Shown here in pieces: positions 1-6,117 of a DNA stretch of 8,766 nucleotides; positions within the stretch are counted from its first letter, which is position 1, and the number at the start of each line of letters is the position of its first letter. The notes under the pieces were generated by a model that did not search any database, had not been told where the DNA came from, and saw only the letters and a list, made by a program, of their open reading frames with translations. Both the position numbers and the translations under genes were made by a program. This DNA is from an uncultured Oscillibacter sp. (GTDB lineage: Bacteria; Bacillota; Clostridia; Oscillospirales; Oscillospiraceae): NCBI GenBank assembly GCA_948435975.1, contig CAOJHG010000061.1, forward strand, positions 1 to 8,766, given 5' to 3'.

Positions 1-263
1 TGAGTCAGGCGGAGGAAAAGAGGGCCGTGGAATGCGGCTACTGGCACCTGTACCGCTATAATCCCGCCTTGAAGGCCGAGGGGAAAAACCCCTTCACCCT
101 GGACTCCAAGGAGCCCACCGGGGACCTCCAGAAGTTCCTGATGGGGCAAAACCGTTACGCTTCCCTGAAGCTCAGCTTCCCCGGCAAGGCCGACGAGCTC
201 TACGCTAAGGCCGCCTCCGACGCCAGGGAGCGGCTGGAGAGCTATCAGAAACTGGCGAAATAA
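1..263 (+). CDS. nifJ: Pyruvate:ferredoxin (flavodoxin) oxidoreductase, C-terminal end (partial)
   Basis: Only the last 87 residues are present; the reading frame is open from base 3 and stops with TAA at 261-263, so the gene begins upstream of the window. The family oxidatively decarboxylates pyruvate to acetyl-CoA in the cytoplasm, using thiamine diphosphate and [4Fe-4S] clusters, and passes electrons to ferredoxin or flavodoxin. The visible part contains the typical C-terminal signature GYWHLYRYNP (about codons 13-22), then NPFTLDSKEP, and ends in the helical DARERLESYQKLAK tail, as in full-length homologues of about 1,170 residues. The catalytic and cluster-binding parts lie outside the window and cannot be checked. 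An internal ATG at 27 is not a start, because conserved sequence runs through it. A strong terminator follows 28 bases after the stop, so this is the last gene of its transcription unit. The symbol assumes the single-chain NifJ type. Confidence 0.9.
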   Translation, partial: SQAEEKRAVECGYWHLYRYNPALKAEGKNPFTLDSKEPTGDLQKFLMGQNRYASLKLSFPGKADELYAKAASDARERLESYQKLAK

Positions 264-290
264 CATCTCCCTTTGGAAATCCCTCTCTCA

Positions 291-325
291 GGAAAAAGGC
301 GCGGCCATCGGCCGTGCCTTTTTCC
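291..325 (+). terminator. Intrinsic terminator after nifJ
   Basis: Arms 291-306 and 310-325 pair over 16 bp (one G-U pair) around an ATC loop; the right arm ends in CCTTTTTCC, giving the U-run. It lies 28 bases after the nifJ stop. The left arm carries AAAAA, so the hairpin could also act on the minus strand. Confidence 0.85.
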
Positions 326-458
326 GGTTCGGAAAGACCTGGAAAGAGAAAGACGGCGCTTTTTCCTCCTCTCCCCTGGGACAGGACTCCTCTCCGGCGG
401 CATTTTTTAAATACTCGTTTTTTTGTCTGTAAAACCCGCGCAAACCGGCGAATTGTAC
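326..458. other. Non-coding spacer between nifJ terminator and fapA promoter
   Basis: Together with the flanking elements, bases 264-567 have no gene. Between the terminator and the promoter I see no credible coding frame on either strand. Two T-runs occur at about 405-410 and 418-424. A weak imperfect hairpin (GGA-c-AGG / CCT-c-TCC, near 379-396) precedes the first T-run and could be a back-up terminator. Nothing else is recognisable. Confidence 0.5.
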
Positions 459-487
459 TTGATAATCTTTAGCGAGGATGATACAAT
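459..487 (+). promoter_or_regulatory. Sigma-A-type promoter of the fapA-family gene
   Basis: TTGATA (459-464, 5 of 6 to consensus) and TACAAT (482-487, 5 of 6) are separated by an ideal 17-base spacer. Transcription would start near 494, giving a leader of about 75 bases. No flagellar sigma-D motif was seen, so expression is probably driven by the housekeeping sigma factor. Confidence 0.75.
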
Positions 488-500
488 ACTGCTGGTTAAG

Positions 501-546
501 GTATCGGAGGGAACCGCCGCGGTCCGCGGAAAACGGTTATCCGTAC
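501..546 (+). promoter_or_regulatory. Nested hairpin in the fapA-family 5' leader
   Basis: Sixteen base pairs nest coaxially: 501-503 with 544-546, 505-508 with 540-543 (T504 bulged), 512-516 with 534-538, and 517-520 with 526-529. The loop is GGTCC (521-525), with an AAAA bulge at 530-533. The hairpin starts about 7 bases after the predicted transcription start and ends 11 bases before the AAGG of the ribosome binding site. It does not sequester that site and is not followed by a T-run. It could be an RNA-stability element, a protein-binding site or a DNA operator. I match it to no riboswitch class. Confidence 0.45.
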
Positions 547-567
547 AAGGTTCAGAAAAGGTAGGGA

Positions 568-2157
568 ATGAATGTGTCGATCTTTGATCGTTTTGTCTCA
601 AAAGAGACGGGCGAGCCACAAAGAAAATCCTCCCACCCCACTCCTTACAGGAAGATGTTCTCGGAGCTGGAGGCCTCCGGCGCCGAGGCGAAAGAGCGAT
701 GCCCGGATGACCGCGGAACGATAGAGGACTTTGTCTGGGCGTTGAAGGAAGCCTCCAGAGCCCGCTACAAGAAGGCCCTGGAGGGCGAGATGAAGCCCAT
801 GAAAGCGGAGGCGAGGTTCTTCCTTTCCAAAGACCGGATGAGCGCCTATGCCTGCCTGCTTCCGCCGGAGAACGACGGGGCGGAGCTCACCCTGGAAGAA
901 TTCCTGGGCGATCTTCGCTACGAGGGTATTCGCTATGGCGTTTTGCAGGAGGACATCCAGCGGGAATTTGCCCTTGGATATTTCCACCTGTTTCCGGTGG
1001 CCCGGGGAAAGCCGCCCCAGGCCGGGGAAGACGGCAAGGTAACCGAGCTCTTCCAGCGGCGCAAGAACATGCGCCTGGAGGTCCAGAACGGAAGTGAGGT
1101 GGACTTCAGCCAGGACGTGCAGCTGCAGCCCATCCGGAAGGGCGCCGTCATCTGCCTGATTCGTTCTCCCAAGGAGGGAACGGACGGTATCGACGTAACG
1201 GGACAGGAGCTGCCCTATCCGCCGGTTGCCGATGCGCAGGTACCCCAAGGGAAGAACACCGTCATCGGCCGGGGCGGACAAGCGCTCACCGCCGGCGTGG
1301 ACGGGATTTTATACATGGAGAACGACCGCTTCTGCGTCCACGAGCAAAAGATTATTGACGGCGACCTGGATCAGTTTCAGGGGACCCTCCGGGTTTCGGG
1401 AAACCTCTATATCGGCGGAAATGTGGACGGCGGCGTGGACGTGGAGGCCTCCGGGGAGATCGTCATCAACGGGAAAATGGGCCAGGCCCGGGTAATCGCC
1501 GGCGGAACCGTCCGGGTGCAAAAGGGCATCTACGGGACGGAGGGAAAGACCTCCCTGACCGTGGCCGGTCAGGTCCAGGCGCCTGTGGTGGAATGGGCGG
1601 AGATCGAAGCCGGAGCCAGCGTGATTTCGGAGACGATCTCCAACAGCGACATCCGCTGCAACGGCACGGTGTATGCGATGAGCGGACGGGGCATGATTGT
1701 AGACAGTCAAATCCGCGCGGGAGACAGTGTCCTCTGCATGCGGATCGGCAATCTGGCCGGGGGCCGCAGCCGGTTTTCCATCGGCTATCCCCCTCACATC
1801 CCCGAGACCTGGGAGCGCGTCCGGGCAGAGCTGGCGGCAGTGCAGGCAACCCTGGATAAGCTGTGGGACCCCATCACCGCTCTGCGGAAGAAGGGGTCCC
1901 GGATTTCGGAGGGGGAACAGACGCTGCTGGAGCGGCTGGTGGAACAGCGGGACCTCTATATTGAACAGCGGGAGGTCCTGACGGCGGAGCTGCGGCTGGT
2001 GAACAAGGCGCTGGACCGGAAAAGCAAGGGGAGAATCCGGTGCGAGAAATTGTTTCCCTTTCTGGATGTGCAGATCGGCCGTCTGACGGAGGAGCTTACC
2101 ACCATGGAGGAGTTCTGCAATATTCACGTTGAGGAGAACGGGATCCTTTTGAAGTGA
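568..2157 (+). CDS. FapA/DUF342 family protein
   Basis: This 529-residue protein belongs to the DUF342 (flagellar assembly protein A, FapA) family, cytoplasmic proteins linked in some bacteria to polar or flagellar functions; the biochemical role is poorly defined. Residues 1-75 are a variable charged N-terminus. Residues about 78-255 match the FapA N-terminal domain, with the motifs GTDGIDVTGQELP (204-216) and GKNTVIGRG...AGVDG (228-246). Residues about 262-405 are a right-handed beta-helix of short Gly/Val-rich repeats (for example SGNLYIGGNVDGGVDV and SGEIVINGKMG). Residues about 412-485 are a charged coiled coil. There is no signal peptide or membrane segment. The start is the ATG at 568, preceded by AAGG at 558-561 with 6-base spacing. 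It has its own promoter and is not in a flagellar operon here. It converges on a chemoreceptor operon, which loosely supports a motility or cell-surface role. The family call is firm; the role is inference. Confidence 0.88.
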   Translation: MNVSIFDRFVSKETGEPQRKSSHPTPYRKMFSELEASGAEAKERCPDDRGTIEDFVWALKEASRARYKKALEGEMKPMKAEARFFLSKDRMSAYACLLPPENDGAELTLEEFLGDLRYEGIRYGVLQEDIQREFALGYFHLFPVARGKPPQAGEDGKVTELFQRRKNMRLEVQNGSEVDFSQDVQLQPIRKGAVICLIRSPKEGTDGIDVTGQELPYPPVADAQVPQGKNTVIGRGGQALTAGVDGILYMENDRFCVHEQKIIDGDLDQFQGTLRVSGNLYIGGNVDGGVDVEASGEIVINGKMGQARVIAGGTVRVQKGIYGTEGKTSLTVAGQVQAPVVEWAEIEAGASVISETISNSDIRCNGTVYAMSGRGMIVDSQIRAGDSVLCMRIGNLAGGRSRFSIGYPPHIPETWERVRAELAAVQATLDKLWDPITALRKKGSRISEGEQTLLERLVEQRDLYIEQREVLTAELRLVNKALDRKSKGRIRCEKLFPFLDVQIGRLTEELTTMEEFCNIHVEENGILLK

Positions 2158-2172
2158 AGATATGAGATGGAC

Positions 2173-2207
2173 AAAGCCACGGAAATTCAATGAATCTCCG
2201 TGGCTTT
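2173..2207. terminator. Symmetric hairpin between convergent genes
   Basis: AAAGCCACGGA (2173-2183) pairs perfectly with TCCGTGGCTTT (2197-2207). ATTC/GAAT (2185-2188 with 2192-2195) continues the stem after one A-C mismatch, closing on an AAT loop. It begins 16 bases after the fapA-family stop and 46 bases beyond the lipoprotein stop, so it can serve both convergent units. The U-run is only three bases in either direction, so strength is uncertain. Confidence 0.65.
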
Positions 2208-2252
2208 GCTGCACTTATAGCCCAAGCGCTTCCAAAAAATTTATACCGCCTT

Positions 2253-2696
2253 TCAATGGGCCGTATTCACAATCACAATACTGGAATCCCCATTCCGGGC
2301 CTGTTCCAGCACGGCCTGCGCCAGCATCTGGAAGGTTTTATGGGAAGACGAGGCCCCTGTAATCGCGTCAATGCTCCCCTCGCCTTGGCCCTCCAGAAGC
2401 TGGTTGGCGTAATAACGGGTGTACTCATTCGGATAGGTGCCATTGCTATGAAGCATGGTCTGCATATACGCGTTATCCCAGCTCTTGATGAACCCGCTGG
2501 CGTTTTCCGCGTTATACTCCACAGAGAGAATGCTCCCGCCTTTCACCAAAATAGTAATATACTCCTTCCAGCCGTGGCTGAACTCGGACATCTGGGCGGT
2601 ATAATATCCGTCCTGAAGCTTCGGCTGTCCTCCGCAGGCAGTCAGCAGCGACGCGGTCAGCAGCAGGCTGACCAGTACGGCAATCATCCGTTTCAT
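2253..2696 (-). CDS. FMN-binding domain lipoprotein with flavinylation motif
   Basis: This 147-residue secreted lipoprotein has a signal peptide (residues 1-20, KR then a hydrophobic core) and lipobox LTAC with Cys21, so it should be lipid-anchored outside the membrane. Residues about 28-135 resemble the FMN-binding (FMN_bind, NqrC/RnfG C-terminal-like) domain of clostridial lipoproteins: GYYTA...FSHGWKEYITI, SGFIKSWDNAYMQTM, GTYPNEYTRYYA, then DAITGASSS (110-118). In this family the D-x-x-(S/T)-G-A-(T/S) motif is where the flavin transferase ApbE attaches FMN covalently; the acceptor position here is Ser116 rather than the usual Thr. ApbE is not in the window. The ATG overlaps the upstream chemoreceptor stop (ATGA at 2696-2693), with a strong AAAGGAGGG site (2714-2706) inside the receptor's 3' end, so the two are translationally coupled. 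The likely role is an extracytoplasmic flavin redox carrier or sensor accessory. Family and lipoprotein calls are firm; flavinylation and role are inference. Confidence 0.85.
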   Translation of the reverse strand: MKRMIAVLVSLLLTASLLTACGGQPKLQDGYYTAQMSEFSHGWKEYITILVKGGSILSVEYNAENASGFIKSWDNAYMQTMLHSNGTYPNEYTRYYANQLLEGQGEGSIDAITGASSSHKTFQMLAQAVLEQARNGDSSIVIVNTAH

Positions 2697-4768
2697 TCGC
2701 CCCGGCCCTCCTTTAAAACAAATTTACGCACATGGGACTGAAGCGCCTCGGCCTCCTTGGCCAGGGAGCCGCTGGACTGCTCGGTCTCCCCCGCGTTTTG
2801 GAGATTCCGGTCCGCGATGGAGGAAATGGAGGCAATCCGCTCCTCCATGACGCTCAGCGCCAGCTTCTGGCCCTGTACCGCCGCCGCCAGCTGATCTGAA
2901 AGGGTGTTGATCTGAGCGGACACATCGGAAATCGCCCGGAGGGACCCGGCGGTATCCGCCGTCAGCTCCACGCCGGTCTGGATGATGGCCTTGGTGTTGT
3001 TGACCATCCCCGTGGCCCGCTGGGCCGCCTCGGCGCTCTTGGCGGCCAGCTGCTTCACCTCGCCGGCCACAACCGCGAAGCCCTTTCCCGCCTCTCCTGC
3101 CCGGGCGGCCTCCACCGAGGCGTTGAGGGACAAAATATTGGTCTGAAAGGCGATGTCCTCAATGTCCTTCGCGATCTTGGTGATCTGCTGGGCGTTGGCG
3201 CTGATGTCATCCATAGCGGAGGACAGGGCGGCCATCTGCTCGTTGGCGCTTTGAATCCGCCGGATGATTTCCTCTGTTTGAGAGCGGGTCTGCCCGCTGC
3301 TCTCGGTCACGTCAGCCAGCCGGTCCTTCACGTTGTCCACCTCGTGGACCAACTCCTCCGTGGAACGGTTCTGCTCCATGGAGGCCTGATGGAGCTGCAC
3401 GGACTGGCCGCTGAGCTGCTCCGCCATGGCAGTCAGCCGGTCCGCCGCCGCCCGGAAGCCCAGCAACGTCTCGTTCATGGACTCGGTGATGGTCCGCAGA
3501 CTGCCCCGAATCCGCACAAAGTCCCCCTTGAAGTCCACCTGGGGTTCCGTCCGCAGGTCGCCGTCGGCCACCTGGGTCAACACCTGCTGGATATCGGATA
3601 TGTAACGGTTGACGCTCTCCCGGGTGGCCTCCAGCGTCTCGGTCATGATCTCCAGCTCGTCTCCGGTGTCGACGCGCAGCACCTCCGTGTGCAGATCACC
3701 GCCGGAGAGGGCCACCATCCGGTCCGTCACCCGCTTCACCGGCTGGGAGATGGACCGGGCAAACCGCAGGATGAGCAGAATGGACACCGCAAGGCCCACC
3801 AGGGTGGCCAGGACGGCGAGGAGCATGGCTCCGTTGATGAAATGGCTGTAATCCGACTTGGGAATCTGGATAACCAGGGACCATTGGGTGCCGCGGATGG
3901 GGGAAAAGGCCACCAGCATCTTCTCCCCGCCGACGGAGAACTCGGTGGCTCCGGTCTCGTCGGTGGTCACTCGCTCTATCGCCTCGCGATTTCCGCCGCT
4001 GAGCTGCGCCAACGTACTCTGGTTCAGGGCCAGGGATTGGTCCGGATGCCCGGTGACCACGCCCTCCTGGTTGACCATGTAGGCCATGCCGGTTCTGCCC
4101 AGGTTGATGCTGCTGATGACGTCGTCCAGCGTGTCGTATTTGTAGATGCCCACCACATACAAAACCGTCTCGCCATTCTCTTTTACGGGCATTCCCATGG
4201 TGATACCCAGCTTTCCCTGGTAGAGGGTGGAAGAATCGGTGGTCAGGTTGTCGGTCTCTTTCAAAAGAGCGAAAAAGCCACTGTCCAGAGCTTCCTGGGC
4301 GCCGTCAATCCCCTGGAGCAGCCGCCCGTCCAGATCGTACAGCGCCACCGTGTAAAACTCGTAAATCTCCGCCGCCTCTTTCAGCACCGCCTCGCGGTTC
4401 TCCCGCGTCGCCGCGGCGTCCGGCCGGGGGGCGGAGGGTTCCTCCGGGGCAGCTTCCGCCTCACCGGCGTCCGGCTCCGGTTCCTCAGGGAGCGCCACAG
4501 TCTTCATTCTGGCGTCGCCGGCAATGGTCATCATGCGGTCCGCCAGCATATGAATATTGGCCTCCACCGTCTTGGACGACTGCCGGGCCATGGGCTGAAG
4601 GCTGTCCAGCAGAATGTTATTGGCAAGTGACTGCATGGAAAGAGCCATGATTACGCAGCATATGATCACCAATACCAGAATATTCAGCGTGGTGTTCCTC
4701 AATATTCGTCCATTCAGGCTCCGTTTCATCTCCCGGTCAGTTCGGGAGGCCGCTCGCTTTTCCCTCAC
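2693..4768 (-). CDS. Methyl-accepting chemotaxis protein with extracellular Cache-type sensor
   Basis: This 691-residue transmembrane chemoreceptor would signal to the CheA/CheW array. Order of parts: cytoplasmic start, TM1 (about 28-50), an extracellular sensor (about 51-312) resembling double Cache (for example GKLGITMGMPVKENGETVLY and GRTGMAYMVNQEGVVTGHP), TM2 (about 314-336), HAMP (about 335-388), a probable second HAMP-like unit (about 390-440), then the helical signalling domain. Its hairpin tip is SVEAARAGEAGKGFAVVAGE (551-570), close to the family consensus. No C-terminal CheR-docking pentapeptide is seen. An acidic, Pro/Ala-rich insert occupies about residues 92-121. The start is GTG at 4768, supported by AAAAGGAG (4786-4779) at 10-base spacing; Met14 lacks a well-spaced site. 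It is the first gene of an operon with the FMN-binding lipoprotein and divergent from a LysR regulator. The ligand is unknown; I do not see the amino-acid-binding dCache motif clearly. Confidence 0.93.
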   Translation of the reverse strand: MREKRAASRTDREMKRSLNGRILRNTTLNILVLVIICCVIMALSMQSLANNILLDSLQPMARQSSKTVEANIHMLADRMMTIAGDARMKTVALPEEPEPDAGEAEAAPEEPSAPRPDAAATRENREAVLKEAAEIYEFYTVALYDLDGRLLQGIDGAQEALDSGFFALLKETDNLTTDSSTLYQGKLGITMGMPVKENGETVLYVVGIYKYDTLDDVISSINLGRTGMAYMVNQEGVVTGHPDQSLALNQSTLAQLSGGNREAIERVTTDETGATEFSVGGEKMLVAFSPIRGTQWSLVIQIPKSDYSHFINGAMLLAVLATLVGLAVSILLILRFARSISQPVKRVTDRMVALSGGDLHTEVLRVDTGDELEIMTETLEATRESVNRYISDIQQVLTQVADGDLRTEPQVDFKGDFVRIRGSLRTITESMNETLLGFRAAADRLTAMAEQLSGQSVQLHQASMEQNRSTEELVHEVDNVKDRLADVTESSGQTRSQTEEIIRRIQSANEQMAALSSAMDDISANAQQITKIAKDIEDIAFQTNILSLNASVEAARAGEAGKGFAVVAGEVKQLAAKSAEAAQRATGMVNNTKAIIQTGVELTADTAGSLRAISDVSAQINTLSDQLAAAVQGQKLALSVMEERIASISSIADRNLQNAGETEQSSGSLAKEAEALQSHVRKFVLKEGRGE

Positions 4769-4819
4769 GTTCCTGTCGCTCCTTTTCCCAGATATTTTTA
4801 TTTGTAGACAGAATAAAAG

Positions 4820-4861
4820 CCGCTCAATCCACCAGCGGAGACATACGCGCTGAACTGGCGG
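4820..4861 (-). promoter_or_regulatory. Possible attenuator in the chemoreceptor leader
   Basis: In the minus-strand leader, CCGCCAG (4861-4855) can pair with CTGGTGG (4835-4829; one G-U). This competes with CCGCT (4838-4834) pairing AGCGG (4824-4820), which is followed by CTTTTATTC, a terminator-like arrangement. The two pairings share bases 4834-4835 and are sterically exclusive. The terminator stem is only 5 bp with a 9-base loop, so this is a weak prediction. No known riboswitch core is recognised. Confidence 0.25.
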
Positions 4862-4879
4862 ATGACAGACTTTGCGGTT

Positions 4880-4908
4880 AGTATACCATAAGCTGGCGGG
4901 AAAGGAAA
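4880..4908 (-). promoter_or_regulatory. Extended -10 promoter of the chemoreceptor-lipoprotein operon
   Basis: On the minus strand TGG-TATACT (4888-4880) is an extended -10 element. The -35 at 17-base spacing, TTTCCT (4908-4903), is poor (3 of 6), as expected for an extended -10 or activator-dependent promoter. Transcription would start near 4873, leaving a leader of about 105 bases before the GTG start. Confidence 0.55.
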
Positions 4909-4914
4909 GACTTT

Positions 4915-4933
4915 TTTCTCAGAAAGTGTTTCT
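4915..4933. promoter_or_regulatory. Three-half-site palindrome, candidate LysR operator
   Basis: TTTCT-c-AGAAA-gtg-TTTCT gives two overlapping perfect dyads sharing the central AGAAA. The site is centred about 51 bases upstream of the predicted chemoreceptor start and about 58 upstream of the predicted lysR start, a plausible place for a LysR-type protein to control both. Half-sites are short and lie in a T-rich stretch, so chance is possible. Confidence 0.35.
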
Positions 4934-4946
4934 CCCTCCGTTTTCA

Positions 4947-4975
4947 TTGACAGCCCCGCCCTCAGCTGGTATCCT
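4947..4975 (+). promoter_or_regulatory. Sigma-A-type promoter of the LysR gene
   Basis: A perfect TTGACA (4947-4952) is followed after exactly 17 bases by TATCCT (4970-4975, 4 of 6). Transcription would begin near 4982, so the leader is only about 18 bases and consists mostly of the ribosome binding site AAGGAGGG (4987-4994). Confidence 0.75.
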
Positions 4976-4999
4976 TTTCTCAACGCAAGGAGGGCGATC

Positions 5000-5884
5000 A
5001 TGGATTTACGCGTTTTACGATACTTCCTCGCCGTCGCAAGAGAAGAGAGCATTACCGCCGCCGCAGAATCCCTCCACCTCTCCCAGCCCACCCTCTCCCG
5101 GCAGCTGATGGGCCTGGAGGCGGAGCTGGGCAAGCCCCTGTTCCTCCGCGGCCGCCGGAAAATCACCCTGACGGAGCACGGAATGTTGCTGCGCAAACGC
5201 GCCGGGGAAATTTTGGATTTGGTGGATAAAACCCTGGGCGAACTGACCGCACTGGAGGATTCCGTCGCCGGGGACGTTTTCATCGGAGCAGGCGAAACCG
5301 AGGGCGTGCACTTCCTGACCCGAACGGCCCGGCGTCTCCAGGAGCAATACCCCCTGGCGCACTTTCACATCTCCAGCGGTGACGCGGTGGACGTCATGGA
5401 GCAGCTGGACAAGGGCTTGATCGACTTTGGTCTGGTATTCGGCCATGTGGACGAGAAAAAATACAGCTCCCTGGTCCTGCCCACCTACGATACCTGGGGC
5501 ATCATCATGCGCCGGGACGATCCTTTGGCGGAGAAGGACTCGCTCTCGGCGGCGGAGATGGCGGGAAAGCCCCTGATTGTCAGCCGGAGCGCTCCGGAGC
5601 CCGGCGCCCTCTTTGGCCAAACCATCTCGAAAAATGTGGTCGCATCCTACAGCCTGGCCTACAACGGCTCGCTGATGGTGTCCGACGGGCTGGGCTATAT
5701 GCTCTGCCTGGATAAAATCATCAACGTCACAGGAGACAGCCCGCTGTGCTTCCGGCCCCTCGTGCCCCTGATCAAGGCGCATATGCGGGTCATCTGGAGA
5801 CAACATTCGGTATTCTCCAAAGCATCCGCCGCGTTTTTGCGCGCGCTGAAAGAGGAACGGGCCAAACACGATGGGAGTGAATGA
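5000..5884 (+). CDS. LysR-type transcriptional regulator
   Basis: This 294-residue protein has the usual length and layout of LysR-type regulators, which bind DNA as tetramers and respond to a small effector. Residues 1-60 form the winged helix-turn-helix: MDLRVLRYFLAVAREESIT, then AAESLHLSQPTLSRQLMGLE and LGKPLFLR. A linker helix runs to about 88, and the effector-binding domain covers about 90-290 (DVFIGAGETEGVHFL, DKGLIDFGLVFG, SDGLGYMLCL). The ATG at 5000 has AAGGAGGG with 5-base spacing. It is monocistronic and divergent from the chemoreceptor-lipoprotein operon across 231 bases, so by the common habit of the family it probably regulates that operon and itself. The effector is not predictable from sequence. 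The family call is firm; the target assignment is inference. Confidence 0.93.
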   Translation: MDLRVLRYFLAVAREESITAAAESLHLSQPTLSRQLMGLEAELGKPLFLRGRRKITLTEHGMLLRKRAGEILDLVDKTLGELTALEDSVAGDVFIGAGETEGVHFLTRTARRLQEQYPLAHFHISSGDAVDVMEQLDKGLIDFGLVFGHVDEKKYSSLVLPTYDTWGIIMRRDDPLAEKDSLSAAEMAGKPLIVSRSAPEPGALFGQTISKNVVASYSLAYNGSLMVSDGLGYMLCLDKIINVTGDSPLCFRPLVPLIKAHMRVIWRQHSVFSKASAAFLRALKEERAKHDGSE

Positions 5885-5909
5885 CACCCTCGTGAGGCCA
5901 GCTCCAAGC

Positions 5910-6008
5910 AAAGCGCCGCCCCGGCATGCCTGTAATCCTGCGAAGTGCCTCCGTTGGTCTCCAACTGCCGCTATTGGGCCGTTTCCCCGGCACAGCGATG
6001 GCGCTTTT
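5910..6008 (+). other. Structured 3' region after lysR, possible terminator
   Basis: AAAGCGCC (5910-5917) is the exact inverted complement of GGCGCTTT (6000-6007), followed by one more T. Nested inside are GTGCC/GGCAC (5945-5949 with 5989-5993) and GTTGG-TCT-CCAAC (5953-5965). The set could form a branched structure ending in a short U-run 124 bases after lysR stops, acting as its terminator or as a 3' UTR element. No coding frame is credible between 5885 and 6117. Bases 6005-6060 are markedly AT-rich and contain only weak promoter-like strings. Confidence 0.3.
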
Positions 6009-6117
6009 ATCTGTAAAGTTTTATTGCTTTATACTAATTGATTTATCGCAGTTTCATCCATTTCAATCTCTTAAAAACGCATCGCCGGAGTTTTCCCGCT
6101 CCGAAACCCTTCAAGCT

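Noticed and set aside
598..1281. Long minus-strand open frame inside the FapA-family gene (and another at 1309-2214)
   Set aside because: GC-rich codon-position shadows of a well-recognised plus-strand gene; the products resemble no family and lack ribosome binding sites.
3251..4630. 459-codon plus-strand open frame opposite the chemoreceptor
   Set aside because: The minus strand encodes an unmistakable chemoreceptor; the antisense product is His/Gly/Leu-rich without domain features, typical of a shadow frame.
4769..4873. Cyclic-di-GMP riboswitch before the chemoreceptor, considered because such genes often carry one
   Set aside because: No recognisable GEMM-I or GEMM-II core sequence is present in this leader or in the fapA-family leader.
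5015..5911. 298-codon minus-strand frame opposite the LysR gene, and 302-codon frame at 6726-7634 opposite the polymerase
   Set aside because: Both are antisense to clear conserved genes with good starts and show no domain of their own.
5924..5938. Minus-strand 15-mer GGATTACAGGCATGC resembling a human Alu segment
   Set aside because: Too short, flanks do not match Alu, and the surrounding DNA is bacterial; chance or part of a local palindrome (GGCATGCC).
5979..5996. Minus-strand GCCGGGGAAACGG resembling part of a cobalamin riboswitch
   Set aside because: The other conserved boxes, including the terminal B12 box, are missing, and no B12-related gene follows.
6030..6035. TATACT in the AT-rich stretch after lysR as a plus-strand promoter
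   Set aside because: No acceptable -35 at 16-18 bases and no plus-strand gene downstream; it would only read antisense into the DUF1801 gene.
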